From contig MFZT01000027.1 of assembly GCA_001789515.1 (NCBI GenBank), forward strand, positions 5,938 to 20,690: a stretch of DNA of 14,753 nucleotides, in the 5' to 3' direction. How positions within the stretch are numbered: the first letter of the stretch is position 1; every line of letters starts with the position of its first letter. The notes below the pieces were generated by a model. The model had not been told where the DNA came from and made no database searches. It was given only the letters and a program-made list of their open reading frames with translations. The position numbers and the translations under genes are program-made. This stretch comes from Candidatus Roizmanbacteria bacterium RIFCSPHIGHO2_02_FULL_43_11 (lineage in GTDB: Bacteria; Patescibacteriota; Microgenomatia; UBA1406; HO2-37-13b). Positions 1 to 7,478 of this stretch are shown here, one piece after another.

Positions 1-2372
1 ACAGAAAGGGGGAGTTTGCCGGTCTTCTCAACAATCTGAAAGCAAAGGGATTTGATCAGGCTATGATCGATGGTAGGGAGGTGCCACTGGATGACGACAT
101 AACACTCATTAAAACGAATAAGCATACCATTCATGTTGTTATAGATTCGCTCAAAGGGATGTATACACAACTTAAGGACCCTGTATTTGTTGCCAATCTG
201 AGATCTCGGATTTTTCATGCTGTTGAACAGGCTGTAACACTTTCCGATGGTCTTGTTTTGCTTGAAACATCACCTCAGGATCAGCACTTATTTTCAGAGA
301 ATTTTTCGTGCCCCATATGCAATATCTCATTGCCGGAAATCGAACCTAGGATTTTCTCCTTCAACTCTCCTCTTGGTGCTTGTGAAACATGTAAAGGGCT
401 GGGGACTGTCATTCGAATTAACCAGGAACTTCTTATGAATAAGAACTTAAGCATTAGCGAAGGAGCCATCTATCCACTCAAGAATGTATTTATTCGTGAA
501 ACTTGGTTTGGAAGAACGTTTAAAACATTTCTTGAGCATCATAACATCTCATCACGTATACCTGTAGATCAGCTATCACAAGAGCAACTCCATATTCTCC
601 TTTATGGCTCGCAGAATGTCCTTGCGGTGAGGGGGACAAACAGACATGGGGAACAAACAGTCATCTACGAAAAATTTCCCGGTGTTGTTCCAGAGCTAGA
701 GAAGCGTTATACAGAGACAACATCAGATTATCTCCGTCAGGATATTGAGCGGTATATGACTGAAAAAGTGTGTGAAGCCTGCACTGGGCGCCGCCTTAAG
801 GACGAGGTTCTGAATATTCGTATTGGTGATAAAAACATTTTTGAGGTCTGTGATATGTCCATAAAGGAAACAGCTTCATATATACAAGGCCTAGAAAAAG
901 TCTTTTCGCAGTATGAGAGTGAGGTTACAAAAGCTGTAACAGCTGAAATTGAATCACGACTTGCCTTTCTTGTAAACGTTGGTCTTAGTTACCTTACCCT
1001 CAATCGCCCGTCGCGAACACTCTCCGGTGGAGAGTCACAGCGCATTCGGCTAGCCTCGCAGATTGGTAGCGGACTTTCAGGGGTCATTTATGTACTCGAC
1101 GAGCCCTCAATTGGGCTACACCCACGGGATGTGCAGGCGCTGGTACATTCACTTAAAGACCTGAATCGTCTTGGAAATACTATTATTGTTGTTGAGCATG
1201 ACCCCGAAACAATTATGGACGCTGAATACATTGTCGATTTCGGTAGGAAGGCTGGGCTGCATGGCGGTGAGGTGGTATATCAAGGAACATATACGGACTT
1301 TGAGAGTGCTGATACTATCACATCTGACTATTTATTCGGTAGAAAAGTCATAGACAAACGACATCCTGTCTATGTTTCGCATGGCTCTCTTATTCTCAAA
1401 GGGGCTCGACAATATAATTTGAAAAATATCACTACTGAATTTCCTCTTGGGCATCTAATTGGAGTCACGGGTGTTTCTGGATCTGGAAAGTCAACCCTTG
1501 TTGTTGAGACCCTTTACAAAGCTCTTGAATATTATCTCAGAGGTCGTTATGACGGCATCATGGGGGAGTTTGATGCGCTTGATGGCTATCAATATGTTGA
1601 TACCGTTTATCTTGTAGATCAATCCCCCATTGGCCGCACACCGCGGTCAAATCCAGCAACATATGTTGGGGCATTTGATTTTATCAGAGACATCTTTGCA
1701 CAAACACCCGACGCAAGAACGCGCGGATATAAAAAGGGCAGATTTTCCTTTAATGTGAAGGGTGGAAGATGTGAAAAATGCTCGGGAGCAGGCTCAATCA
1801 AGGTAGAAATGCAATTTTTACCTGATGTCTATGTTACCTGCGATGTATGTAGCGGCAAGCGCTATAACAGTGAAACGCTTGAGGTGAAGTATAAAGATAA
1901 AAATATCTACGATGTTTTGTCTATGACTATTGATGAAGCTGTTGACTTCTTTGGAGCATATAAACCATTACGAAGAAAACTCGAATCTCTGAAAGAGATC
2001 GGGCTTGGATACCTTGAGGTTGGCCGACCAGCACCAACATTATCTGGTGGTGAGGCGCAAAGAGTTAAACTTGCCCATGAGCTTGCACGATCAGAAATAG
2101 GGAAAACCGTCTACATACTTGATGAGCCAACAACAGGTCTACATCTCTACGACATTAGTAAACTTTTGCATGCTTTGTATACATTGGTAGAAAAGGGGAA
2201 CACGGTGATTGTTATTGAGCATAATCTGGATGTTATTAAGAATATGGATTATATTATTGATCTTGGGCCAGATGGGGGAGAGGCAGGAGGCCAAGTACTT
2301 TTTCAGGGAAAACCAGAAGATATTCAATCTGCAAAAAACTCTGCAACAGCACAATTCCTTAAAACAAGTTAA
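1..2372 (+). CDS. uvrA: UvrA, excinuclease ABC subunit A (5' end outside window)
   Basis: Damage-recognition ATPase of nucleotide excision repair; as a dimer it loads UvrB onto damaged DNA in the cytoplasm. The reading frame is open from the first bases, and the RKGEF motif lies upstream of the first in-window ATG (63), so that ATG is internal and the gene is cut by the window edge. About 789 of the usual ~940 residues are visible; the first Walker A is missing. Counting from the ATG at 63: zinc module C83/C86/C107/C110, ABC signature LSGGESQ near 320, Walker B LDEPSIGLH near 345, second Walker A GVTGVSGSGKST 467-478, second zinc module C570/C573/C593/C596, signature LSGGEAQ near 660 and Walker B LDEPTTGLH near 686. 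All expected elements of the visible part are intact. It ends 9 bases before the transglutaminase gene, with uvrC after that, so a repair operon is likely. No uvrB is in view. Confidence 0.97.
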   Translation, partial: RKGEFAGLLNNLKAKGFDQAMIDGREVPLDDDITLIKTNKHTIHVVIDSLKGMYTQLKDPVFVANLRSRIFHAVEQAVTLSDGLVLLETSPQDQHLFSENFSCPICNISLPEIEPRIFSFNSPLGACETCKGLGTVIRINQELLMNKNLSISEGAIYPLKNVFIRETWFGRTFKTFLEHHNISSRIPVDQLSQEQLHILLYGSQNVLAVRGTNRHGEQTVIYEKFPGVVPELEKRYTETTSDYLRQDIERYMTEKVCEACTGRRLKDEVLNIRIGDKNIFEVCDMSIKETASYIQGLEKVFSQYESEVTKAVTAEIESRLAFLVNVGLSYLTLNRPSRTLSGGESQRIRLASQIGSGLSGVIYVLDEPSIGLHPRDVQALVHSLKDLNRLGNTIIVVEHDPETIMDAEYIVDFGRKAGLHGGEVVYQGTYTDFESADTITSDYLFGRKVIDKRHPVYVSHGSLILKGARQYNLKNITTEFPLGHLIGVTGVSGSGKSTLVVETLYKALEYYLRGRYDGIMGEFDALDGYQYVDTVYLVDQSPIGRTPRSNPATYVGAFDFIRDIFAQTPDARTRGYKKGRFSFNVKGGRCEKCSGAGSIKVEMQFLPDVYVTCDVCSGKRYNSETLEVKYKDKNIYDVLSMTIDEAVDFFGAYKPLRRKLESLKEIGLGYLEVGRPAPTLSGGEAQRVKLAHELARSEIGKTVYILDEPTTGLHLYDISKLLHALYTLVEKGNTVIVIEHNLDVIKNMDYIIDLGPDGGEAGGQVLFQGKPEDIQSAKNSATAQFLKTS

Positions 2373-2375
2373 AAT
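2370..2375 (+). promoter_or_regulatory. possible -10 box TAAAAT before the transglutaminase gene
   Basis: TAAAAT overlaps the uvrA stop codon and ends 6 bases before the ATG at 2382. No Shine-Dalgarno sequence lies in the short gap, and the spacing matches the clearer -10-to-start arrangements elsewhere in the window. It could let the downstream gene be transcribed as a leaderless message independently of uvrA. The hexamer is only an approximate match and the region is AT-rich, so this is weak. Confidence 0.3.
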
Positions 2376-2381
2376 ATCACT

Positions 2382-4193
2382 ATGCGTGTTTGGGCTATAT
2401 TTTTTATTACTCTTGTGTTTTTCATTGCTGCCACGCGCGCATCTGCTCAGGAGGGTGCATATTCCACGCGCTATGACTTTAATTTCTATTTTGACCAGAA
2501 TACTGACGTCTTAGACGTTGCGCTTGATATTACTCTTTCAAATTTACGATCAGACGTTTATATCACTGAGTACACACTTCGATTACCAAAGCACATAGAT
2601 TTCAAAAATTTACGGGTATCTGATGATTTTGGTAAGATTCCATATGTAACTTCGCAGCTCAAAAACGCAAAGCAAATTACTTTCAAGTTTGGTGAGCCAG
2701 AAACAGGAAGATCAATCAACACGCTAAAACTTCAATATAGCCTTGATAATATGCGCGTTATGCAGGGAAGTATTCAGGAGGCAATACTTCCCTTAATTGA
2801 TGTATCAGAGCAAGGAACAGTGAATGTGAGCCTGCATCTCCCAAAAGGGTTTGATCAGGCCGTATCAATCTCTAAGCCTATTCCTACAAATATTAGCTAT
2901 GGTGTCATTACATGGGAGGATGTCAAGGAAAAAGCAATATTGGTGCTCTTTGGGGAGTCGCAGGTTTACGAGGTGCAATTGCGCTATTCTCTGCAAAACA
3001 ACGGAATCGTCCCAAAAAAGCAGACGATAGCACTCCCTCCGGAGACCCTTTATCAGAAAAATTATGTGCAGACACTTCAGCCTCAACCAGATAGGACTTT
3101 TACCGATGATGACGGTAACTTCCTGGCTGAATACACCCTTTTGCCACGCAGTTCAAAGGATATTACCTATAAAGGGTATGTTGAGGTTTTTGTAAAGCCA
3201 CAATCTACATTACGCGATGTTATGCGTCGCATGTTTGAGACTCAGGAGGATTTCCTACTTACAGAGCATAAACTCTGGTCACTTGGCACTATGCTGGCTC
3301 AGGTTCCCAGTAAGGACTTACGCTCTGCCTATGGTATTTACTCATACATACTGGAAAAACTTGAATATGCTCCATCAAGACTGCGCCAAAAATCACAGAG
3401 GTTTGGTGCAGAAAGAGCTTTGATTGAGCCACAGAATGCTGTGTGTACGGAATATTCAGATCTTTTTATTGCTCTTGCCCGTGAAAAAGGCATACCAGCG
3501 CGTGAGATTGAAGGGTATGCGTACTCTGTAAATGACCAACTACGACCACTTTCACTGGCAAAGGATCTCCTACACGCATGGCCTGAATATTATGATCGTC
3601 AACAGGAAATCTGGCGACAAGTAGATCCAACATGGGAAGATACTTCAGGCATTAATTATTTTTCGGGTTTTGACGTAAACCATATTGCCCTTGCCATACA
3701 TGGTAAAGATCCAAAAATGCCTCTACCTGCCGGGTTTTATAAAACGGAGGATAGAAAAGACGTAACGGTAAAAATTACCGATGATAAACCAACATCACAA
3801 GTAAACCTTGATATGCGTACATCTATTCGCGAGATACTAACCTCCGGGCAGAGCTATACTGATACTGTAACAGTAACCAACAACAGTAATACGTACATTC
3901 ATTCTATTCAGATTGTTCCACAGGCAAGTAATATTGTATTTGACCCACCGTCACTTTCTGTGTCATTCCTTGCCCCATATGAAACTAAAACGTATCCTTT
4001 TACATATCGCACAACAGATCAGTTTGAGCCTACTGATACTATTTCATTTACCTATGCTGGATCAGTACTGGGGACTGAAACAGTAGGGATTATCAAGCAG
4101 CAATCACGGGATGCGCTTATTATCGGAGGATCATTTGTAGGAATTATAGTACTGCTTCTTTTGTATTTTAAGATGCGCTCAATGCATGCATGA
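2382..4193 (+). CDS. membrane-anchored transglutaminase-like protein
   Basis: Predicted extracytoplasmic protein of 603 residues with a transglutaminase-like (papain-fold) domain. A signal peptide covers about residues 1-22 (hydrophobic core WAIFFITLVFFIA, likely cleavage after ASA). A long beta-rich N-terminal half is followed by the transglutaminase core at about 310-440, with a plausible Cys-His-Asp triad: C355 (AVCTEYSDLF), H398 (LLHAWPEYY) and D415 (QVDPTWED). A beta-sandwich-like region at about 470-570 precedes a C-terminal membrane helix at 578-595 and a short basic tail. In this fold the domain usually acts as a protease, peptidase or amidase, less often as a crosslinker; the substrate cannot be read from sequence. 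It sits 9 bases after uvrA and overlaps uvrC by ATGA, so uvrC translation is probably coupled to it. No Shine-Dalgarno is seen at its start. Why a surface enzyme lies between two repair genes is unclear. Confidence 0.9.
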   Translation: MRVWAIFFITLVFFIAATRASAQEGAYSTRYDFNFYFDQNTDVLDVALDITLSNLRSDVYITEYTLRLPKHIDFKNLRVSDDFGKIPYVTSQLKNAKQITFKFGEPETGRSINTLKLQYSLDNMRVMQGSIQEAILPLIDVSEQGTVNVSLHLPKGFDQAVSISKPIPTNISYGVITWEDVKEKAILVLFGESQVYEVQLRYSLQNNGIVPKKQTIALPPETLYQKNYVQTLQPQPDRTFTDDDGNFLAEYTLLPRSSKDITYKGYVEVFVKPQSTLRDVMRRMFETQEDFLLTEHKLWSLGTMLAQVPSKDLRSAYGIYSYILEKLEYAPSRLRQKSQRFGAERALIEPQNAVCTEYSDLFIALAREKGIPAREIEGYAYSVNDQLRPLSLAKDLLHAWPEYYDRQQEIWRQVDPTWEDTSGINYFSGFDVNHIALAIHGKDPKMPLPAGFYKTEDRKDVTVKITDDKPTSQVNLDMRTSIREILTSGQSYTDTVTVTNNSNTYIHSIQIVPQASNIVFDPPSLSVSFLAPYETKTYPFTYRTTDQFEPTDTISFTYAGSVLGTETVGIIKQQSRDALIIGGSFVGIIVLLLLYFKMRSMHA

Positions 4194-5473
4194 TACAACT
4201 AAAAGATACCAAAGGACTTCCTGATCAATGTGGTGTATACATCTTTAAGGACGAGAACCAGGCAATCTACATTGGCAAGTCCGTCAATATTCGTGCTCGG
4301 GTTCGTTCCCACATTCATCAGGCAGGTTTGCTTAAAAAAGAGCATGCAATTGTTTCACATGCAACCAGCATTAGGTGTATTCCCACATTGTCTCACTTCG
4401 ATGCACTTATTCTTGAAGCCTCACTCATCAGGCACCATAAACCGAAATATAACGTTGTCTGGAAGGATGATAAAAATTATCTCTATATTAAGGTTACGAT
4501 CAAGGATCAATTTCCTAAACTCATACCTGTGCGGCTGGAAAATGATGGAGGATCACTTTATTTTGGACCATTCAAATCCTCACACACAACACAGTCGCTA
4601 CTTTATGAATTACGACGAATTCTTCCATTTTCAGACCATGAAGCAAGAAAAAGTCGTGGGTGTTTCTATGCAAAACTGGGATTCTGCTCCCCCTGCCCAA
4701 ATACCATACTTCTCACCGATGATCCTTCTCAGCAGGCTAAGCTATCAAAAATGTACAGGAAAAATATCAAAAAAATAGTTACTATCCTCTCTGGTAATTC
4801 TCTCTCCTTCATAAAAGCTCTTGAGCGTCAGTTGACCGAATACGCGAGTCAGCAAAAATATGAAGATGCAATACATGTGCGAAGGAAATTATTCCAATTT
4901 TCATTGTTTCTTGATAGAAGAAATTTCAATGAGCAGTCACAGGACATTGACGAGCTAGAGATTTACTCACAATTTCAGGAGTTTCTCCATACGTACTTCG
5001 ATACTACTTCCAATAGAACGTATCGGATTGAATGTTACGATATCAGCAACTTATTTGGTAAAGCCACTTCAGGTTCAATGGTCGTTTTCCAGGATGGAAT
5101 TTTTGATCGCAGAGAATACCGAAAATTTACACTGCGCAGGAAAGGCATCTCAGATATTCACATGCTTGAGGAGGTGATACAGCGACGCCTGCAGCATCAC
5201 GAATGGAGAACCCCAGACCTTATTGTGCTTGATGGGGGAACTCCACAATTAAGACACATCCACAGGCTTTTTAAGCACACTGATGTTCTGATCCCTCTTA
5301 TTGCCCTTGCAAAGCGGCCTGATAGGATCATGCTCACTTCGGGAGGTTATCGTACTGTTGGGCTTAATCGTACAAGCGTTTTATTTAGACTTTTCCAGGC
5401 ACTACGTGATGAATCACACCGCTTTGCAAAGAGGTATCATGTGTATAGAAGGATGGAGGGCGTAGAAGGATAG
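4190..5473 (+). CDS. uvrC: UvrC, excinuclease ABC subunit C, short form without C-terminal HhH domain
   Basis: Dual-incision nuclease of nucleotide excision repair; it binds the UvrB-DNA complex and cuts 3' and 5' of the lesion. The 427 residues show: GIY-YIG domain (GVY 15-17, YIG 27-29, basic helix to 45) for the 3' cut; a Cys cluster C158/C166/C169 where UvrC proteins carry iron-sulfur-associated cysteines; the UvrB-binding UVR helix pair at 203-240; and the RNase H-like domain at 278-412 for the 5' cut, with D284 (YDIS), D348 (LDGG) and H410 (SHRF). Typical UvrC is ~600 residues and ends with tandem helix-hairpin-helix motifs. Here the protein ends about 17 residues after H410, so that DNA-binding domain is absent. 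The last residues (RRMEGVEG) are encoded within a purine-rich repeat that continues past the stop. The start overlaps the previous gene by ATGA. Confidence 0.95.
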   Translation: MIQLKDTKGLPDQCGVYIFKDENQAIYIGKSVNIRARVRSHIHQAGLLKKEHAIVSHATSIRCIPTLSHFDALILEASLIRHHKPKYNVVWKDDKNYLYIKVTIKDQFPKLIPVRLENDGGSLYFGPFKSSHTTQSLLYELRRILPFSDHEARKSRGCFYAKLGFCSPCPNTILLTDDPSQQAKLSKMYRKNIKKIVTILSGNSLSFIKALERQLTEYASQQKYEDAIHVRRKLFQFSLFLDRRNFNEQSQDIDELEIYSQFQEFLHTYFDTTSNRTYRIECYDISNLFGKATSGSMVVFQDGIFDRREYRKFTLRRKGISDIHMLEEVIQRRLQHHEWRTPDLIVLDGGTPQLRHIHRLFKHTDVLIPLIALAKRPDRIMLTSGGYRTVGLNRTSVLFRLFQALRDESHRFAKRYHVYRRMEGVEG

Positions 5474-5502
5474 AGAGTATAGAAGTATAGATGGATGGAG
5501 GG
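5444..5502 (+). repeat. purine-rich direct repeat straddling the uvrC stop codon
   Basis: A 17-base unit at 5444-5460 (TATAGAAGGATGGAGGG) recurs at 5486-5502 with one change (A to T at the seventh base), 42 bases later. Between them are shorter variants (GTAGAAGGATAGAG, TATAGAAG). The strand is almost entirely purine apart from the T of each TA or GAT step. The first unit codes for the UvrC tail and the uvrC stop codon lies inside the block. A related purine-rich tract, without obvious unit structure, continues to about 5547. The 13-mer TAGAAGGATAGAG at 5463-5475 recurs inverted at 12599-12611. Confidence 0.8.
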
Positions 5503-5553
5503 ATAGGAGTGTGGGAAGATGAGGATCTGGTGTGGAGGGGAGGCTCATTTGGC

Positions 5554-5608
5554 CCTAGTTCGCCTAGTTAAAACTAGTTCAACTAGTTATAACTAGTTTT
5601 AACTAGTT
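5554..5608. repeat. helically phased AACTAGTT palindrome array upstream of secG
   Basis: CTAGTT occurs six times, starting at 5555, 5564, 5574, 5583, 5593 and 5603, i.e. every 9-10 bases. The last four copies are the full 8-base palindrome AACTAGTT (5572, 5581, 5591, 5601). The spacing is close to one DNA turn, so all copies face the same side of the helix. Adjacent palindromes can also pair with each other. The array ends 4 bases before a TATAAT box and covers the -35 region of the secG promoter. It could be an operator for a multimeric DNA-binding protein, a bent or easily melted promoter element, or a decayed repetitive element. The repeat is certain; the function is inferred. Confidence 0.9.
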
Positions 5609-5609
5609 C

Positions 5610-5618
5610 TGCTATAAT
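5610..5618 (+). promoter_or_regulatory. extended -10 promoter of secG
   Basis: TGCTATAAT is a perfect extended -10 (TGnTATAAT). The usual 6-8 base distance puts the transcription start at about 5625-5626, on the ATG at 5626, so the message would be leaderless. The place expected for a -35 box (about 5590-5595) lies within the AACTAGTT array, and no TTGACA-like hexamer is present; an extended -10 can work without one. Confidence 0.8.
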
Positions 5619-5625
5619 GGCACGT

Positions 5626-5841
5626 ATGCAAAATGCTCTGCTTGTAGTTACCATTGTCCTCGGTGTTGTAATTACAGCACTTACGCTTTTTCAGGGGAAG
5701 GGTGGAGGATTAGGCAGTGCATGGGGAGGAACAGGAGCGGGTTTTCAAACGCGGAGAGGTTTGGAAAAAATGCTTCTTCGATTGACTGCAATTTTGATCT
5801 TCCTTTTTTTTGTCGTGTCTGTCATCAATGTTCTATTATGA
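5626..5841 (+). CDS. secG: SecG, preprotein translocase subunit
   Basis: Small accessory subunit of the SecYEG channel that aids export across the cytoplasmic membrane. The 71 residues have the SecG layout: a first membrane helix at about 3-22, a Gly-rich cytoplasmic loop (FQGKGGGLGSAWGGTGAGF, then TRRG), and a second membrane helix at about 49-70. An upstream in-frame ATG exists at 5617, but it lies inside the TATAAT box; 5626 is preferred because the predicted transcription start falls on it and it removes the odd MAR prefix. The stop overlaps the next ATG (ATGA), which suggests translational coupling with the solute-binding protein gene. Confidence 0.9.
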   Translation: MQNALLVVTIVLGVVITALTLFQGKGGGLGSAWGGTGAGFQTRRGLEKMLLRLTAILIFLFFVVSVINVLL

Positions 5842-7193
5842 ACCTGCATAGGCAAGTTCGACACTATTACTGGCTTTTCACAGAGTTTGTGCAGAAGCAT
5901 GCAGCTCTGCTTGTTGTCAGTTTTATTGCTGCCTTTTTGCTTATTATTGCTTTACTGAATTTTTTCCCTTTTTTCAGCTCACGCATTCTTCAGAGGAGAG
6001 AGATAATTGGTATGTCAGGCCAGTATTCCTTACGAGAGATTCCTTTATCAGTCAGAAGGCAGGTGTCAAACCCTCTTATCATGATTGACCAAAATGGTGA
6101 AATACAGCCTCTTTTGGCAAATTCCTGGGAGTTGCTCGATGGAGGAAAAACGTATCGTTTCCATCTCCGTAATGACCTTTTTTGGGCAGATGGCAAGAGA
6201 TTTACTTCGAAAGGCATTTCCTACTCCTTCCCTGATGTTACCATGACGCCGGTTGATGACTATACCATTGACTTTACACTTAAGGCACCTCTTAATATCT
6301 TCCCCATTTATCTTACACAACCTGTCATTAAGCAGCCATTTGTAGGAATTGGGGCTTTATACAGAGTTGAAAGTTATAAGCATAAGAAGAATGTTATTAC
6401 TTCCATTAATCTTGCTCCAAATAAGCCGAATTTACCATACAGGATCTACCGTTTCTACTCATCTGAGGAGGATCTCATTAATGCTTATAAGAAGGGTGAG
6501 ATAACGCAGTTTATCACACAGGATCAAACAACAGTTGCCTACTTTAAGCCCTGGAGGAATACAAAAGTCACTCAAACAATTGACTACAGTAAAATCATGG
6601 CGCTCTTTTTCAACAACCAGTCTGGTGCATTGCAAGAACGCGAGATACGTAAAGCCTTTGCCTATGCAACGCCATCATTTCCAGAAAGAGGAGATCACGC
6701 CAAGGGCCCGATTCCACCAACATCCTGGGCATATTACTCAGGTGTTAAGGAATATCCGTACAACGAAGAGCATGCTCGTGAGCTCCTAAAAAAGAATGTC
6801 ACTTCAACGGTATCGGCCTCATTTAAGCTTTATACATTTGCTGATACAATTGACTTTGCCGGCACTCTTAAAAAGTACTATCAGAAAATCGGTGCTCATA
6901 TTGATGTAAAGGTTGCCCAGCAGAAGCCACCAGATGAATTTGACATGTTTCTGGCGATCTGGAACCCACCAGATGATCCAGACCAATTTTACTTCTGGTA
7001 CTCAACACAGGAGCAGACAAATATCACAAAGTTCAAGAGCCTTAAAATTGATAAATTGCTCGAGGATGGACGAAAGGTTTTAAATGTTAAGCAGAGGCAA
7101 AGTATCTATAAAGACTTTCAGAAGGCTATCTCCGACGAGCTTCCTGCATACTTCATGTACCATCCATATGAGTATATAATCGAGAGGCGATAG
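5838..7193 (+). CDS. membrane-anchored extracellular solute-binding protein, family 5
   Basis: Predicted 451-residue peptide/oligopeptide-type substrate-binding protein held outside the membrane. The N-terminus has a cytoplasmic basic segment and one membrane helix at about 21-43, with no lipobox cysteine, so it looks anchored by an uncleaved helix, not lipidated. Family 5 hallmarks follow: PLLANSWELLDGGKTYRFHLRN (91-112), WADGKRFTSKGISYSF (116-131), VDDYTIDFTLKAP (139-151), and later REIRKAFAYA with EYPYNEEHARELLKK, typical of the second lobe. The segment between FTSKGISYSF and VDDYTIDF is much shorter than in OppA/DppA, and the whole protein is ~100 residues shorter. The frame is open further upstream, but the ATG overlapping the secG stop is the natural start. 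No ABC permease or ATPase gene is adjacent. Confidence 0.85.
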   Translation: MNLHRQVRHYYWLFTEFVQKHAALLVVSFIAAFLLIIALLNFFPFFSSRILQRREIIGMSGQYSLREIPLSVRRQVSNPLIMIDQNGEIQPLLANSWELLDGGKTYRFHLRNDLFWADGKRFTSKGISYSFPDVTMTPVDDYTIDFTLKAPLNIFPIYLTQPVIKQPFVGIGALYRVESYKHKKNVITSINLAPNKPNLPYRIYRFYSSEEDLINAYKKGEITQFITQDQTTVAYFKPWRNTKVTQTIDYSKIMALFFNNQSGALQEREIRKAFAYATPSFPERGDHAKGPIPPTSWAYYSGVKEYPYNEEHARELLKKNVTSTVSASFKLYTFADTIDFAGTLKKYYQKIGAHIDVKVAQQKPPDEFDMFLAIWNPPDDPDQFYFWYSTQEQTNITKFKSLKIDKLLEDGRKVLNVKQRQSIYKDFQKAISDELPAYFMYHPYEYIIERR

Positions 7194-7228
7194 CTTGTTC
7201 TATGTAGCGGAAAGGGTAGGGAAGCGAG

Positions 7229-7301
7229 CGCATCCGGTAGGAATCGAACCTACAACCTACTCCTTAGAAGGGAGTTGCTCTATCCGTTGAGCTACGGATG
7301 C
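7229..7301 (-). tRNA. tRNA-Arg (anticodon UCU)
   Basis: The reverse complement folds as a standard cloverleaf. The acceptor GCATCCG pairs with CGGATGC, the D arm carries AGCTCAACGGATAGAGC, the anticodon stem ACTCC/GGAGT encloses loop CTTCTAA with the UCU anticodon at 7266-7268, and the T arm carries GTTCGATTC. The discriminator is G and CCA is not encoded. It reads AGA codons. Confidence 0.96.
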
Positions 7302-7317
7302 TGTTTAAGTAAGCTCT

Positions 7318-7346
7318 ATTATACTTCAGGAGCATCATGCTGTAAA
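7318..7346 (-). promoter_or_regulatory. promoter of tRNA-Arg
   Basis: On the minus strand TTTACA (7341-7346) and TATAAT (7318-7323) are separated by 17 bases, a near-consensus housekeeping sigma promoter. The predicted start is about 7310, giving a leader of roughly 10 bases before the tRNA. It is the clearest two-box promoter in the window. Confidence 0.8.
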
Positions 7347-7352
7347 TCCAGG

Positions 7353-7424
7353 AGCCGACTCGGGGATTCGAACCCCGGACCTGTCGCTTACAAAGCGAAT
7401 GCTCTACCGCTGAGCTAAGTCGGC
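7353..7424 (-). tRNA. tRNA-Thr (anticodon UGU)
   Basis: The reverse complement gives acceptor GCCGACT/AGTCGGC, D arm GCTCAGCGGTAGAGC, anticodon loop TTTGTAA with UGU at 7390-7392, and T arm CCGGGGTTCGAATCCCCGG. The first anticodon-stem pair is a T-C mismatch. The discriminator is U and CCA is not encoded (CCT follows). It reads ACA codons. Confidence 0.95.
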
Positions 7425-7433
7425 TAGAGTAGT

Positions 7434-7439
7434 ATTCTA
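7434..7439 (-). promoter_or_regulatory. possible -10 box of tRNA-Thr
   Basis: TAGAAT on the minus strand ends 9 bases before the tRNA-Thr 5' end. No -35 box is clear. If it is not used, tRNA-Thr has no other obvious promoter, because the neighbouring + strand gene diverges from it. Confidence 0.35.
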
Positions 7440-7452
7440 CAATGGCTGGGTA

Positions 7453-7458
7453 TATAAT
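7453..7458 (+). promoter_or_regulatory. -10 box of the 93-residue ORF
   Basis: TATAAT ends 20 bases before the ATG at 7479. This is unlike the other protein genes here: the distance leaves a leader of about 13 bases that contains an AAAGGA Shine-Dalgarno-like sequence (7470-7475). No -35 hexamer is clear. Confidence 0.5.
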
Positions 7459-7478
7459 ACAATTCTTTCAAAGGATCT

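Noticed and set aside
5554-5608. CRISPR array
   Set aside because: Units are only 9-10 bases with almost no unique spacer between them, and no cas genes are present.
5721-5837. solute-binding protein starting at 5721
   Set aside because: The upstream extension is an out-of-frame reading of secG; the ATG at 5838 gives the charged N-terminus plus membrane helix and the ATGA overlap.
5617-5841. secG start at ATG 5617
   Set aside because: This ATG lies inside the TATAAT box; the predicted transcript begins at the next in-frame ATG, 5626.
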